A stretch of 6,624 bases of DNA from an uncultured Senegalimassilia sp. (GCF_934632265.1 NZ_CAKTYH010000109.1:1-6624); one strand, 5' to 3'. Positions 1 through 5,225 are shown, numbered from the stretch's first letter. Made by a program: numbers and translations. The notes: generated from the sequence alone by a model not told the origin.

Positions 1-1046
1 CGAGCGCCTACACCTATACCGCCAGCTGCTCGCCCATTTGCCATGTGGGGGCAACGCCCGTGCTGTGCGACGTGGCGCCCGGCAGCTATGAAATGGATTA
101 CACGCAGCTGGAGAAGCTCATCACCCCGCGCACGAAGGCCATCATCCCCGTCGACCTGGGCGGCGTCATGTGCGATTACGATGCGCTGTTCGGCGCCATC
201 GACGCTTTCGGCGGCGCTTTCACGCCCGCGAACGCCCGCCAAGAGGCCATCGGCCGCATCGCCGTGGTCACCGACGGGGCGCATGCCCTTGGCAGCGTGC
301 GCCATGGCAAGCACGCGGGCCAGGTTGCCGACCTTACCACGTTCAGCTTCCATGCGGTGAAGAACTTCACCACGGCCGAAGGCGGCGCCGTCACCTGGCG
401 CGAGGGCCTGTTCGACCCCGATGAGCTGTATCGCGACTTCATGCTCATGTCGCTGCACGGCCAGTCAAAAGACGCGCTTGCCAAGACCAAGGCCGGCGCC
501 TGGGAATACGACGTGGCGTTCCCCGGTTGGAAGTGCAACATGACCGACCTGCAGGCGGGCTTGGGCCTGGCGCAGCTGCGCCGCTACCCGGGCATGCTCG
601 CACGACGCCGTCAGATGGTCGCGCGCTACACGCGAAACCTTGCCGACCTTGACGTGTCCATCCTGCAGCACTATCGCGCCGCCGACGGCTCAGACGCCTG
701 CAGCGCCGACGATGCCGCCGCGCGCGCCGACGCGTGCCAGGAATCCTCGAGCGGGCATTTGATGCTTGTGCGCCTGAATGGTTGCGGGCGGCAGCTGCGC
801 GACCGCGTCATCGAGCTGCTGGCCGAGGACGGCGTTGCCACCAACGTGCACTACAAGCCCTTGCCGCTGCTCACGGCCTATCGCAACCTCGGGTTCGATA
901 TCGCCGACTTCCCCCATGCCCTGGCCCAGTTCGAGAATGAGATCACGCTGCCGTTGCATACGAAGCTGACCGATGCGGACATCGACGAGGTGTGCCGTTG
1001 CCTGCACTATGCCATCTTGCAGGCGAAAGCGGAGGGTGCGCGCTGA
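1..1046 (+). CDS. DegT/DnrJ/EryC1/StrS-family sugar aminotransferase (PglE-like), 5' end missing
   Basis: This is a PLP-dependent aminotransferase of the family that adds an amino group to a keto group on a nucleotide-linked sugar, usually UDP- or dTDP-bound, in the cytoplasm. The frame is open from base 3 with no stop upstream, so the gene starts outside the window; 347 residues are visible. Family landmarks appear in order: 'VGATPVLCDV' near the left edge; 'TDGAHALG' with the Asp (codon 273-275) expected to hold the PLP pyridine nitrogen; 'FHAVKNFTTAEGGAV' with the Schiff-base Lys at 360-362; 'NMTDLQAGLGLAQLRR'; and the C-terminal 'VHYKPLPLL...FPHA...LPLHTKLTD'. The PLP Lys is residue 120 here and near 180 in the family, so about 60 residues are probably missing. 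A 21-residue Ala/Asp/Cys-rich loop (678-740) precedes the conserved 'GHLMLVRL'. The stop overlaps the start of a PglC-like gene, so a role making an amino sugar for a surface glycan or glycoprotein is likely. The exact substrate cannot be read from the sequence. Confidence 0.93.
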   Translation, partial: SAYTYTASCSPICHVGATPVLCDVAPGSYEMDYTQLEKLITPRTKAIIPVDLGGVMCDYDALFGAIDAFGGAFTPANARQEAIGRIAVVTDGAHALGSVRHGKHAGQVADLTTFSFHAVKNFTTAEGGAVTWREGLFDPDELYRDFMLMSLHGQSKDALAKTKAGAWEYDVAFPGWKCNMTDLQAGLGLAQLRRYPGMLARRRQMVARYTRNLADLDVSILQHYRAADGSDACSADDAAARADACQESSSGHLMLVRLNGCGRQLRDRVIELLAEDGVATNVHYKPLPLLTAYRNLGFDIADFPHALAQFENEITLPLHTKLTDADIDEVCRCLHYAILQAKAEGAR

Positions 1047-1645
1047 TGTACGTACGCTTCGGGAAACGCATCTGGGACATCGTCATCGGGCTGATCGCGC
1101 TGCCATTCGTGCTGCTTATCATCGCGGTGCTGGCGCCCCTTATCAAGCTGGAAGACGGCGGCCCGGTGTTCTACAACGCGCCGCGCGTGGGCAAGGACGG
1201 CGTGGATTTCAAGATGTACAAGCTGCGCAGCATGCGCGTGAACGCCCCCGACCTGATCATGGAGGACGGCAGCACCTACAACGGCGCCGACGACCCCCGC
1301 ATGACCAAGATCGGCGCCTTCATGCGCAAGACCAGCTTGGATGAAATGCCGCAGTTCTTCAACGTGCTGCTCGGGGACATGTCGGTGGTGGGCCCCCGCC
1401 CCGACCTGCGCCGCGAGACGGAGCTCTACGAGGGCGAGGAGGGCCTGAAGCTGTCGGTGAAGCCGGGCATCACCGGTTACGCCGCCGTATATGGCCGCAA
1501 TTCCCTGCCCTGGAAGCAGCGCCTGTCGCTGGACGTGTATTACGTGAAGCACGTAAGCTTCCTGCTTGATGCGAAAGTGTTCTTCCGCACGTTCGCCACG
1601 GTGCTCGGGCAGGAGGGCATCTACGTGGAGGATGACGAGTCATAA
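1046..1645 (+). CDS. PglC-type polyprenyl-phosphate phosphoglycosyl transferase (bacterial sugar transferase)
   Basis: A 199-residue small monotopic phosphoglycosyl transferase. Members move a sugar-1-phosphate from a UDP-sugar to undecaprenyl phosphate at the inner face of the membrane, the first membrane step in making a surface glycan. Residues 12-33 form one hydrophobic segment broken by Pro20, as in the re-entrant membrane helix of PglC. Then come 'FKMYKLRSM' (55-63), 'DDPRMTKIG' (82-90), the catalytic Asp99-Glu100 dyad in '[17 protein letters not shown]', 'SVVGPRP' (113-119), and '[14 protein letters not shown]' followed by 'LSLDVYYV'. The length matches the minimal PglC/WcaJ C-terminal domain, with no extra N-terminal membrane domain. 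I chose ATG 1046 because it overlaps the preceding TGA by one base, has GGAGGG at 1031-1036 with nine bases of spacing, and begins at the usual point of the family; longer in-frame starts would lie inside the aminotransferase. Pairing with a DegT enzyme recalls the bacillosamine pathway (PglE/PglC), but the acetyltransferase is not visible, so the sugar is uncertain. Confidence 0.93.
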   Translation: MYVRFGKRIWDIVIGLIALPFVLLIIAVLAPLIKLEDGGPVFYNAPRVGKDGVDFKMYKLRSMRVNAPDLIMEDGSTYNGADDPRMTKIGAFMRKTSLDEMPQFFNVLLGDMSVVGPRPDLRRETELYEGEEGLKLSVKPGITGYAAVYGRNSLPWKQRLSLDVYYVKHVSFLLDAKVFFRTFATVLGQEGIYVEDDES

Positions 1646-1674
1646 GGGACACCGCCAAATACATCTGTCAATGA

Positions 1675-1703
1675 AAGAGCCGCCCGAGGGCGGCTCTTCG
1701 TTT
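1675..1703. terminator. Bidirectional intrinsic terminator between the glycan operon and trpS
   Basis: A 10-bp perfect stem (1675-1684 with 1689-1698, AAGAGCCGCC/GGCGGCTCTT) closes a CGAG tetraloop and is followed by CGTTTCC on the plus strand. The minus strand reads into TTTCATT after the same stem. It lies 29 bases after the sugar transferase stop and just beyond the trpS stop, so it can end both convergent transcripts. The T tracts are short. Confidence 0.8.
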
Positions 1704-1705
1704 CC

Positions 1706-2749
1706 TTAGTACACCATGCCCATGGCTTCGCGAACTTCTTCCAGGGTCTGATTCGCGATCTCGTTGGCGCGGCGATTGCCCTCTCGCAGGACGTCCTTCA
1801 CATAGTCCATATCGCCTGCAAGCTCCATGCGACGCTCGCGGATGGGAGCCAGGAAGTCGTTCACGCTTTCGGTGACGTACTTCTTCAGCTGGCCCGAGCC
1901 GCCGTTGCCGATCTCCTCGGCGATCTCCTGCTCGCCGCGGCCGGTGCACAGCGAGGCCGTGGTGATGAGCGCCGAAACGCCGGGGCGGTTGTCGGGATCG
2001 AAAGTGATGAAGCGCTCAGAGTCGGTCTGAGACTTCTTGATGAGCTTCGCCGTCTCCTCAGCCGTGGCCGACAGGCTGATGGCGTTGCCGTAGCTCTTCG
2101 ACATCTTGCGACCGTCAAGGCCGGGGATGAGCACGGCGTCGGTGAGCAGGCCCTCGGGCTCGGGGAACACGTGGCCGTAGCGCTCGTTGAAGCGGCGAGC
2201 GATCTGGCGGGTTTGCTCGATGTGCGGCAGCTGGTCCTTGCCCACGGGCACGATGTTGCCCTTGCAGAACAGGATGTCGCAAGCCTGGTGCACAGGATAG
2301 GTGAGCAAAAGGCCGGTGAGCGCGTGGCCGGAGGCCTCCTGCTCGGACTTCACCGTGGGGTTGCGCTCGAGCTCGGCCTCGGTGCACAGGGACAAAAACG
2401 GCAGCATGAGCTGGTTGAGCGCCGGCACCTGCGAGTGGGTGAAGATGATGGTCTTCTCGGGATCGATGCCGCAGGCCAGGTAGTCGATGACCATGTTGTA
2501 CACGTTGTCCTGGATGTTGGCCGTGGTGTCACGGTCGGTGATGACCTGGTAGTCGGCGATGATCACGCGGGAGGTGACGCCCAGGTTCTGCAGCGCCACG
2601 CGCTCGCGGATGGTGCCGAAGTAATGGCCCAGGTGCAGCCTGCCCGTGGGGCGGTCGCCCGTGAGCATGCAGTATTTGCCGGGATTGACGGAAAGGTCGG
2701 CGCGAATCTCATCGCTGCGTTTCTTGCTGGCTTCGAAGCTATCGCCCAT
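1706..2749 (-). CDS. trpS: Tryptophan--tRNA ligase
   Basis: Class I aminoacyl-tRNA synthetase that charges tRNA-Trp in the cytoplasm; 347 residues from ATG 2749. The ATP-binding signature HLGH is at 39-42 inside 'TGDRPTGRLHLGHY', and KMSKS is at 215-219 inside 'GLDGRKMSKSYGN'. Between them are 'ERNPTVKSEQ', 'TYPVHQACDILFCKG' and 'VPVGKDQLPHIEQTR', all typical of TrpS. The C-terminal 'APIRERR...ANQTLEEVREAMG' also fits. 'TGDRPTG' instead of 'SGIQPSG' marks the TrpS type of streptococci and many anaerobic Gram-positives. Two in-frame ATGs are adjacent (2752 and 2749). A GAGGG lies just upstream, four bases from the second ATG and only one from the first, so I prefer 2749. The protein carries about 24 polar residues before the catalytic core, where streptococcal TrpS has about five. 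The gene stands alone, converging on the glycan operon and diverging from the LUD gene. No T-box leader is visible: the distance from the likely promoter is only about 40 bases. Confidence 0.97.
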   Translation of the reverse strand: MGDSFEASKKRSDEIRADLSVNPGKYCMLTGDRPTGRLHLGHYFGTIRERVALQNLGVTSRVIIADYQVITDRDTTANIQDNVYNMVIDYLACGIDPEKTIIFTHSQVPALNQLMLPFLSLCTEAELERNPTVKSEQEASGHALTGLLLTYPVHQACDILFCKGNIVPVGKDQLPHIEQTRQIARRFNERYGHVFPEPEGLLTDAVLIPGLDGRKMSKSYGNAISLSATAEETAKLIKKSQTDSERFITFDPDNRPGVSALITTASLCTGRGEQEIAEEIGNGGSGQLKKYVTESVNDFLAPIRERRMELAGDMDYVKDVLREGNRRANEIANQTLEEVREAMGMVY

Positions 2750-2794
2750 CATGCCCTCACATTCATAGTTAGGCGGGAATTCAGTAGTTGTTCC

Positions 2795-2800
2795 AGTATA
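2795..2800 (-). promoter_or_regulatory. Possible -10 box for trpS
   Basis: On the minus strand this reads TATACT, five of six matches to the sigma-70 -10 consensus, placed to give a leader of roughly 40 bases before the trpS ATG. No good -35 hexamer sits at 16-18 bases upstream (GCGTCC at 17), so the call rests on the -10 box and its position. Confidence 0.45.
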
Positions 2801-2969
2801 GCGCTTATGCCTTGCGTGGACGCGCACCATCTGAAAGCGATTGGGACCGAGGCGTCGGGACGTGGACGGCCGACTGCGATTCCCGGCACCCATCTGGCCG
2901 AACCCGCCGATGGGCTTCCCATGACGCTTTCCATTTGTCAGCCGCAACGTAACTGCACCGCGGAAAACG

Positions 2970-2978
2970 TGGCACAAT
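2970..2978 (+). promoter_or_regulatory. Possible extended -10 promoter for the LUD gene
   Basis: TGG followed by CACAAT resembles an extended -10 element and would start transcription about 30 bases before the LUD ATG. There is no convincing -35; a TTGTCA at 2935-2940 is too far upstream to pair with it. The rest of the 261-base intergenic region shows no other structure I can support. Confidence 0.4.
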
Positions 2979-3013
2979 GGGAACCATCCGCTAGACGAGA
3001 GAAGGAGCGCACC

Positions 3014-3652
3014 ATGGAAACCCCCCGCACCCTTGCATTCGCGCAAACGGCGCAAACCATCATCAAGCAGCTTGAGCGCCGCAACATGGAAGGCTATTTC
3101 TGCGAAACGTCCGCCGATGCCGTTGAGCTGGTGCGCAAACTGGTGCCCGCCGGCGCCTCCATCGCCTGGGGCGGCACGGAGACGTTCAAGGAAACGGGCG
3201 TGAAGTCCATGCTGGAAGCCGGCGATTACCGCATGATCGATCGCTCGAAAGCGACCACGCCCGAGGAAGCGCGCGAGATCTTGCTGCAGCATTTCGCCAG
3301 CGACTGCTTCTTCATGAGCGCCAACGCCATCACGCGTAAAGGAGAGCTGGTCAACATCGACGGCAATTCCAACCGCCTTGCCAACCTGCTGTTCGGCCCG
3401 CGCGAGGTGTTCGTGCTGGTGGGCATGAACAAAGTGGTGGAGGACGTGGACGCAGGCATCAAGCGCATCCACACCATGGCATGCCCGCCGAACGCCGCGC
3501 GCCTGCATACGGACACGCCCTGCGAACGCAACGGCGTTTGCGGCAACTGCCACGAGCCCGGCTGCATGTGCTGCAACGTGGTGGTAACGCGCCACAGCCG
3601 CCAAGCCGGCCGCATCAAAGTGATCTTGATCGCCGAGGACCTGGGGTTCTAG
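3014..3652 (+). CDS. LUD-domain protein (LutC/YkgG-related, DUF162)
   Basis: A 212-residue protein filled by one LUD (lactate utilization) domain. Relatives LutB and LutC take part in L-lactate oxidation to pyruvate, but the role of single-domain versions in anaerobes is not established. Landmarks are 'AWGGTETFKETG' (51-62), 'DCFFMSANAITRKGELVNID' (97-116), 'GNSNR' (117-121), 'FVLVGMNKVV' (133-142), and 'CPPNAARL' (157-164). The C-terminal segment is rich in cysteine: Cys170, 176, 179, 184, 186 and 187. Homologous proteins keep several of these ('TPC...C..C'), which suggests a metal or Fe-S site, though this is inference. ATG 3014 has AAGGAG at 3002-3007 with six bases of spacing and fits the family start; the much longer open frame upstream runs antisense to trpS and is not coding. 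No lutA, lutB or lactate permease gene is next to it. It is a single-gene unit ending at the hairpin 3745-3779. Confidence 0.88.
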   Translation: METPRTLAFAQTAQTIIKQLERRNMEGYFCETSADAVELVRKLVPAGASIAWGGTETFKETGVKSMLEAGDYRMIDRSKATTPEEAREILLQHFASDCFFMSANAITRKGELVNIDGNSNRLANLLFGPREVFVLVGMNKVVEDVDAGIKRIHTMACPPNAARLHTDTPCERNGVCGNCHEPGCMCCNVVVTRHSRQAGRIKVILIAEDLGF

Positions 3653-3680
3653 ACGTTAGCCGGTTAGGTGAAACTCACTG

Positions 3681-3733
3681 CCCCTATAAATGCCCGCACT
3701 GCCAGACTTCGGCGATGACCCGGCGATGAGATG
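3681..3733. repeat. Imperfect direct repeat, copy 1
   Basis: This 53-base segment matches 3782-3834 at 42 of 53 positions, at an offset of exactly 101 bases. Ten of the 11 differences are transitions. Inside it, the 9-mer CGGCGATGA occurs twice (3710-3718 and 3721-3729) with an 11-base period. It starts 28 bases after the LUD stop and lies before that gene's terminator, so it would be in the LUD mRNA's 3' untranslated part. Read from 3691, both copies give a CPxC...SA-x-TRR peptide, but neither copy belongs to a supportable gene. The origin is unknown; a degenerate dispersed element is one option. Confidence 0.7.
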
Positions 3734-3744
3734 GCGAAGCTATG

Positions 3745-3779
3745 AAAATGCCGCCAGATATCCAGGCGGCATTTTTATT
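3745..3779 (+). terminator. Intrinsic terminator of the LUD gene
   Basis: An 11-bp stem (3745-3755 with 3765-3775, AAAATGCCGCC/GGCGGCATTTT) with a nine-base loop is followed by further T residues (TATT). It is the only strong terminator after the LUD stop, 92 bases downstream, and sits between the two repeat copies. The A run on its 5' side would also give a T run on the minus strand, but no minus-strand gene needs it. Confidence 0.85.
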
Positions 3780-3781
3780 AC

Positions 3782-3834
3782 CCCCCATGATTGCCCGTAT
3801 TGCCGGATTTCGGCGATAACCCGGCGACAAAATG
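3782..3834. repeat. Imperfect direct repeat, copy 2
   Basis: Second copy of the 53-base repeat described at 3681-3733, here just after the LUD terminator. The internal 9-mer pair is CGGCGATAA (3811-3819) and CGGCGACAA (3822-3830). It also holds GCCGG (3802-3806) and CCGGC (3821-3825), which could pair. The remaining 3' part of this gene-free stretch (3835-3920) shows nothing I can name; a nine-codon ATG-to-TAA frame at 3843-3872 follows a GAGGAG but is too short to support. Confidence 0.7.
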
Positions 3835-3920
3835 AGGAGTGCATGGCCAGCTATCCCATGGTGCGTGCATAACCCGCCGCCAACGACTGCGCCGCTTCCC
3901 AATACTAGACAGATGCAAGA

Positions 3921-3952
3921 AAGAAAAGGCCAGGAGCACCAAGCTCCTGGCC
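3921..3952 (-). terminator. Intrinsic terminator of the CAU tRNA
   Basis: On the minus strand a perfect 10-bp stem (GGCCAGGAGC/GCTCCTGGCC) with a five-base loop runs into TTTTCTTTC. It begins 11 bases after the CCA end of the tRNA. The plus-strand side also has TAAAAAGTTTT, but the strong T tract is on the minus strand. Confidence 0.92.
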
Positions 3953-3962
3953 TAAAAAGTTT

Positions 3963-4037
3963 TGGTGGGCCCGCCCGGATTCGAACCGAGAACCAAAGGA
4001 TTATGAGTCCCCTGCTCCACCGTTGAGCTACAGGCCC
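3963..4037 (-). tRNA. tRNA with anticodon CAU, probably elongator tRNA-Met
   Basis: A complete 75-base cloverleaf. The acceptor stem is GGGCCTG/CGGGCCC with one T-G wobble, the D stem is GCTC/GAGC with a seven-base loop, and the anticodon stem is GGGGA/TCCTT around CTCATAA, giving anticodon CAT. The T arm is CTCGG-TTCGAAT-CCGGG, and the CCA end is encoded (3963-3965). It is not the initiator, because the anticodon stem lacks the three G-C pairs next to the loop and position 1 pairs normally with 72. A CAT gene can also encode tRNA-Ile2, whose wobble C becomes lysidine; the sequence alone does not exclude this. A dedicated terminator follows. The 142 bases upstream hold a TTGACG (minus strand, 4148-4153) but no good -10 at the right distance, so its promoter is unclear. 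Confidence 0.93.
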
Positions 4038-4175
4038 GCATTGTCACGACGGTGCTCGCTTTCGCGAAACACGCCCTATCGCTTTCGAAGCATGTGCGAA
4101 GCTCGACAAAAAGCCAGTTTCGACGCATTTGAAGCATGTGGCATCTCCGTCAAGCTGCCTGCTGCCACCCACTTG

Positions 4176-4210
4176 AAAGAAAAAGGCCGGAACCACTTGA
4201 TTCCGGCCTT
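4176..4210 (-). terminator. Intrinsic terminator of tRNA-Val
   Basis: On the minus strand a perfect 10-bp stem (AAGGCCGGAA/TTCCGGCCTT) with an eight-base loop ends in TTTTTCTTTC. It begins eight bases after the CCA of tRNA-Val and closely resembles the terminator of the CAU tRNA, so the two tRNAs appear to be separate transcription units. Confidence 0.92.
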
Positions 4211-4218
4211 GTCATTCG

Positions 4219-4293
4219 TGGTGGTCGCTACAGGATTTGAACCTGTGACCCCCGCCGTGTGAAGGCGATGCTCTCCCGCTGAGCCAAGCGACC
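4219..4293 (-). tRNA. tRNA-Val (anticodon CAC)
   Basis: A complete 75-base cloverleaf that decodes GUG. The acceptor stem GGTCGCT/AGCGACC is perfect, the D stem is GCTC/GAGC with a seven-base AGCGGGA loop, the anticodon stem is TCGCC/GGCGG around TTCACAC (anticodon CAC), the variable loop is five bases, and the T arm is ACAGG-TTCAAAT-CCTGT. The CCA is encoded at 4219-4221. It has its own promoter (4324-4352) and terminator (4176-4210). Confidence 0.96.
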
Positions 4294-4323
4294 GTGTTGC
4301 GTACTTCGTAGCGCGCTCGATAC

Positions 4324-4352
4324 ATATTACGGGAAAGCACCCTGGCGCGCAA
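4324..4352 (-). promoter_or_regulatory. Sigma-70 type promoter of tRNA-Val
   Basis: On the minus strand, TTGCGC (4347-4352) and TAATAT (4324-4329) are spaced by exactly 17 bases. Transcription would start near 4317, giving a leader of about 24 bases before the tRNA. Distance, spacing and -10 quality all fit a stable-RNA promoter. Confidence 0.75.
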
Positions 4353-4363
4353 CCCCTGATTTC

Positions 4364-4381
4364 AACTTTTTTGAAAAAGTT
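4364..4381. promoter_or_regulatory. A/T-rich inverted repeat between divergent promoters
   Basis: AACTTTTT (4364-4371) and AAAAAGTT (4374-4381) are perfect inverted arms around a central TG. The element lies 11 bases upstream of the tRNA-Val -35 and three bases upstream of the yczE -35. It may be an UP-like element, an operator or a small AT-rich hairpin; the sequence does not decide. Confidence 0.5.
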
Positions 4382-4384
4382 TGG

Positions 4385-4413
4385 TTGCAGGAATACCCCT
4401 CTATACCTACAAT
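4385..4413 (+). promoter_or_regulatory. Sigma-70 type promoter of the YczE-family gene
   Basis: TTGCAG (4385-4390) and TACAAT (4408-4413) are spaced by exactly 17 bases, each matching the consensus at four or more of six positions. Transcription would start near 4420, giving a leader of about 65 bases. An imperfect dyad, CTATA (4401-4405) and TATAG (4417-4421), brackets the -10 box and could be an operator. Confidence 0.75.
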
Positions 4414-4484
4414 CAATATAGGGTTTTGGCAACACCGCTCCTGACACGATGCCAAGCCCTCACCCTCCAACAGAAAGAAGAAGC

Positions 4485-5141
4485 ATGAAGCAACACCTTG
4501 CGCTACGCTGGTGCCTGCTTGCCATCGGGATCGTCGTCATGGCCGCAGGCATCGTCATCGTCACGAAATCGGCTACGGGCAACACCCCCATCTCATCAAC
4601 GGGATATGTGCTCAGCGTTGCCTTCCCCAGCGTATCGTACGGCGTGTTCATGTTCTTCTGGAACATCCTGCTGCTGCTTGGGCAGGTGGTTATCCTGCGG
4701 CGCCGATTCCAGCCCTTGGCGTTGCTGCAGATCCCCATCAGCGTGCTGTTCAGCTTGAGCATCGATATGTTCGCAAGCCTGCTTTCCTGGTTTGCGCCCG
4801 CGAACTACGCCGAATCCCTGAGCATGCTCGCCCTCGGCATCCTCACGCTCGCAGCGGGCGTTTCGTGCACGGTAGTAGCAAATGTTGCCATGAACTGCGG
4901 AGAGGCCCTGGTGGCAGCCATCACCTCGAAAACCGGCTGGAACTTCGGCCACACCAAGGTGGGCTTCGACATAAGCTGCGTCATCATCGCCTGCGTGGTT
5001 TCGCTTATCTCGATGGGGAATGTGACGGGCGTCCGCGAAGGCACCGTTGCAGCGGCGGTGATCACCGGGTTCGTGGTGAACTTCTTCGTACGCTTGATGG
5101 GCGGAGCACGCCCGCCCATCAAGATGGGGAACAAGGCATAG
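4485..5141 (+). CDS. YczE/YyaS-family integral membrane protein
   Basis: A 218-residue membrane protein of the YczE-type family (COG2364-like). The biochemical function of the family is not known to me; Bacillus YczE lies beside the surfactin locus, but no such context exists here. Hydrophobic segments are at about 8-27, 52-71, 78-101, 112-136, 160-177 and 187-205, so five or six membrane spans are likely. The conserved 'NTPISSTGYVLS' (33-44) follows the first span, 'FFWNILLLLGQ' (57-67) is in the second and 'RRRFQPLALLQIP' (72-84) starts the third. A Cys/Asn/Gly-rich 'VANVAMNCGEALVAAI' (131-146) ends the fourth. The C-terminus is basic. ATG 4485 is preferred because its N-terminus is one charged turn before the first span and follows a purine-rich AGAAAGAAGAAG; the in-frame ATG at 4449 adds 12 proline-rich residues and has no ribosome binding site. 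It is a single-gene unit with its own promoter and terminator. Confidence 0.85.
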   Translation: MKQHLALRWCLLAIGIVVMAAGIVIVTKSATGNTPISSTGYVLSVAFPSVSYGVFMFFWNILLLLGQVVILRRRFQPLALLQIPISVLFSLSIDMFASLLSWFAPANYAESLSMLALGILTLAAGVSCTVVANVAMNCGEALVAAITSKTGWNFGHTKVGFDISCVIIACVVSLISMGNVTGVREGTVAAAVITGFVVNFFVRLMGGARPPIKMGNKA

Positions 5142-5146
5142 CAAAC

Positions 5147-5193
5147 GGCAGGGGCCTGAAAGCGATGCGGCTTTCAGGCCCCTGCCTTATATA
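5147..5193. terminator. Strong hairpin between the convergent yczE and rlmKL genes
   Basis: A perfect 17-bp stem (5147-5163 with 5170-5186) closes a six-base GATGCG loop and is followed by TTATATAG on the plus strand. It begins five bases after the YczE-family stop. The T tract is weak for an intrinsic terminator, and the minus-strand side (CGTTTGC) is weaker still, but the position between two convergent stops supports transcription end for both. Confidence 0.75.
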
Positions 5194-5225
5194 GAGTTGG
5201 TTGCAGGAGTTGGACGCCGCCCGTT

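Noticed and set aside
2753..2795. A T-box or other tryptophan-sensing leader before trpS.
   Set aside because: The likely leader is only about 40 bases, with no T-box sequence and no terminator hairpin.
2171..3013. A long plus-strand frame upstream of and in phase with the LUD gene.
   Set aside because: It runs antisense to trpS, has no recognisable domain, and the LUD domain starts right after ATG 3014, which has a good ribosome binding site.
1706..3604. A 632-codon open frame on the minus strand that extends trpS upstream across the LUD gene.
   Set aside because: Only the last 347 residues resemble TrpS. The extension lies antisense to the well-supported LUD gene and is a product of GC-rich codon bias.
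3681..3834. The two repeat copies as a minimal CRISPR array or as zinc-ribbon peptide genes because of the CPxC reading.
   Set aside because: There are only two diverged copies, the 'spacer' contains a terminator, no cas gene is present, and the reading frames are too short and stop at once in copy 1.
4023..4262. Short open frames across the tRNA genes, such as the one ending in a 'GFEPVTPAV'-like peptide.
   Set aside because: These are the usual false translations of tRNA sequence on the antisense strand.
3963..4293. tRNA genes as integration sites of a mobile element.
   Set aside because: No integrase, no duplicated tRNA 3' end and no cargo genes are visible in the window.
4511..5194. A 227-codon frame overlapping the YczE-family gene in another phase.
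   Set aside because: It is rich in Arg, His and Pro with no hydrophobic pattern, and the other frame gives a clear membrane protein with family motifs.
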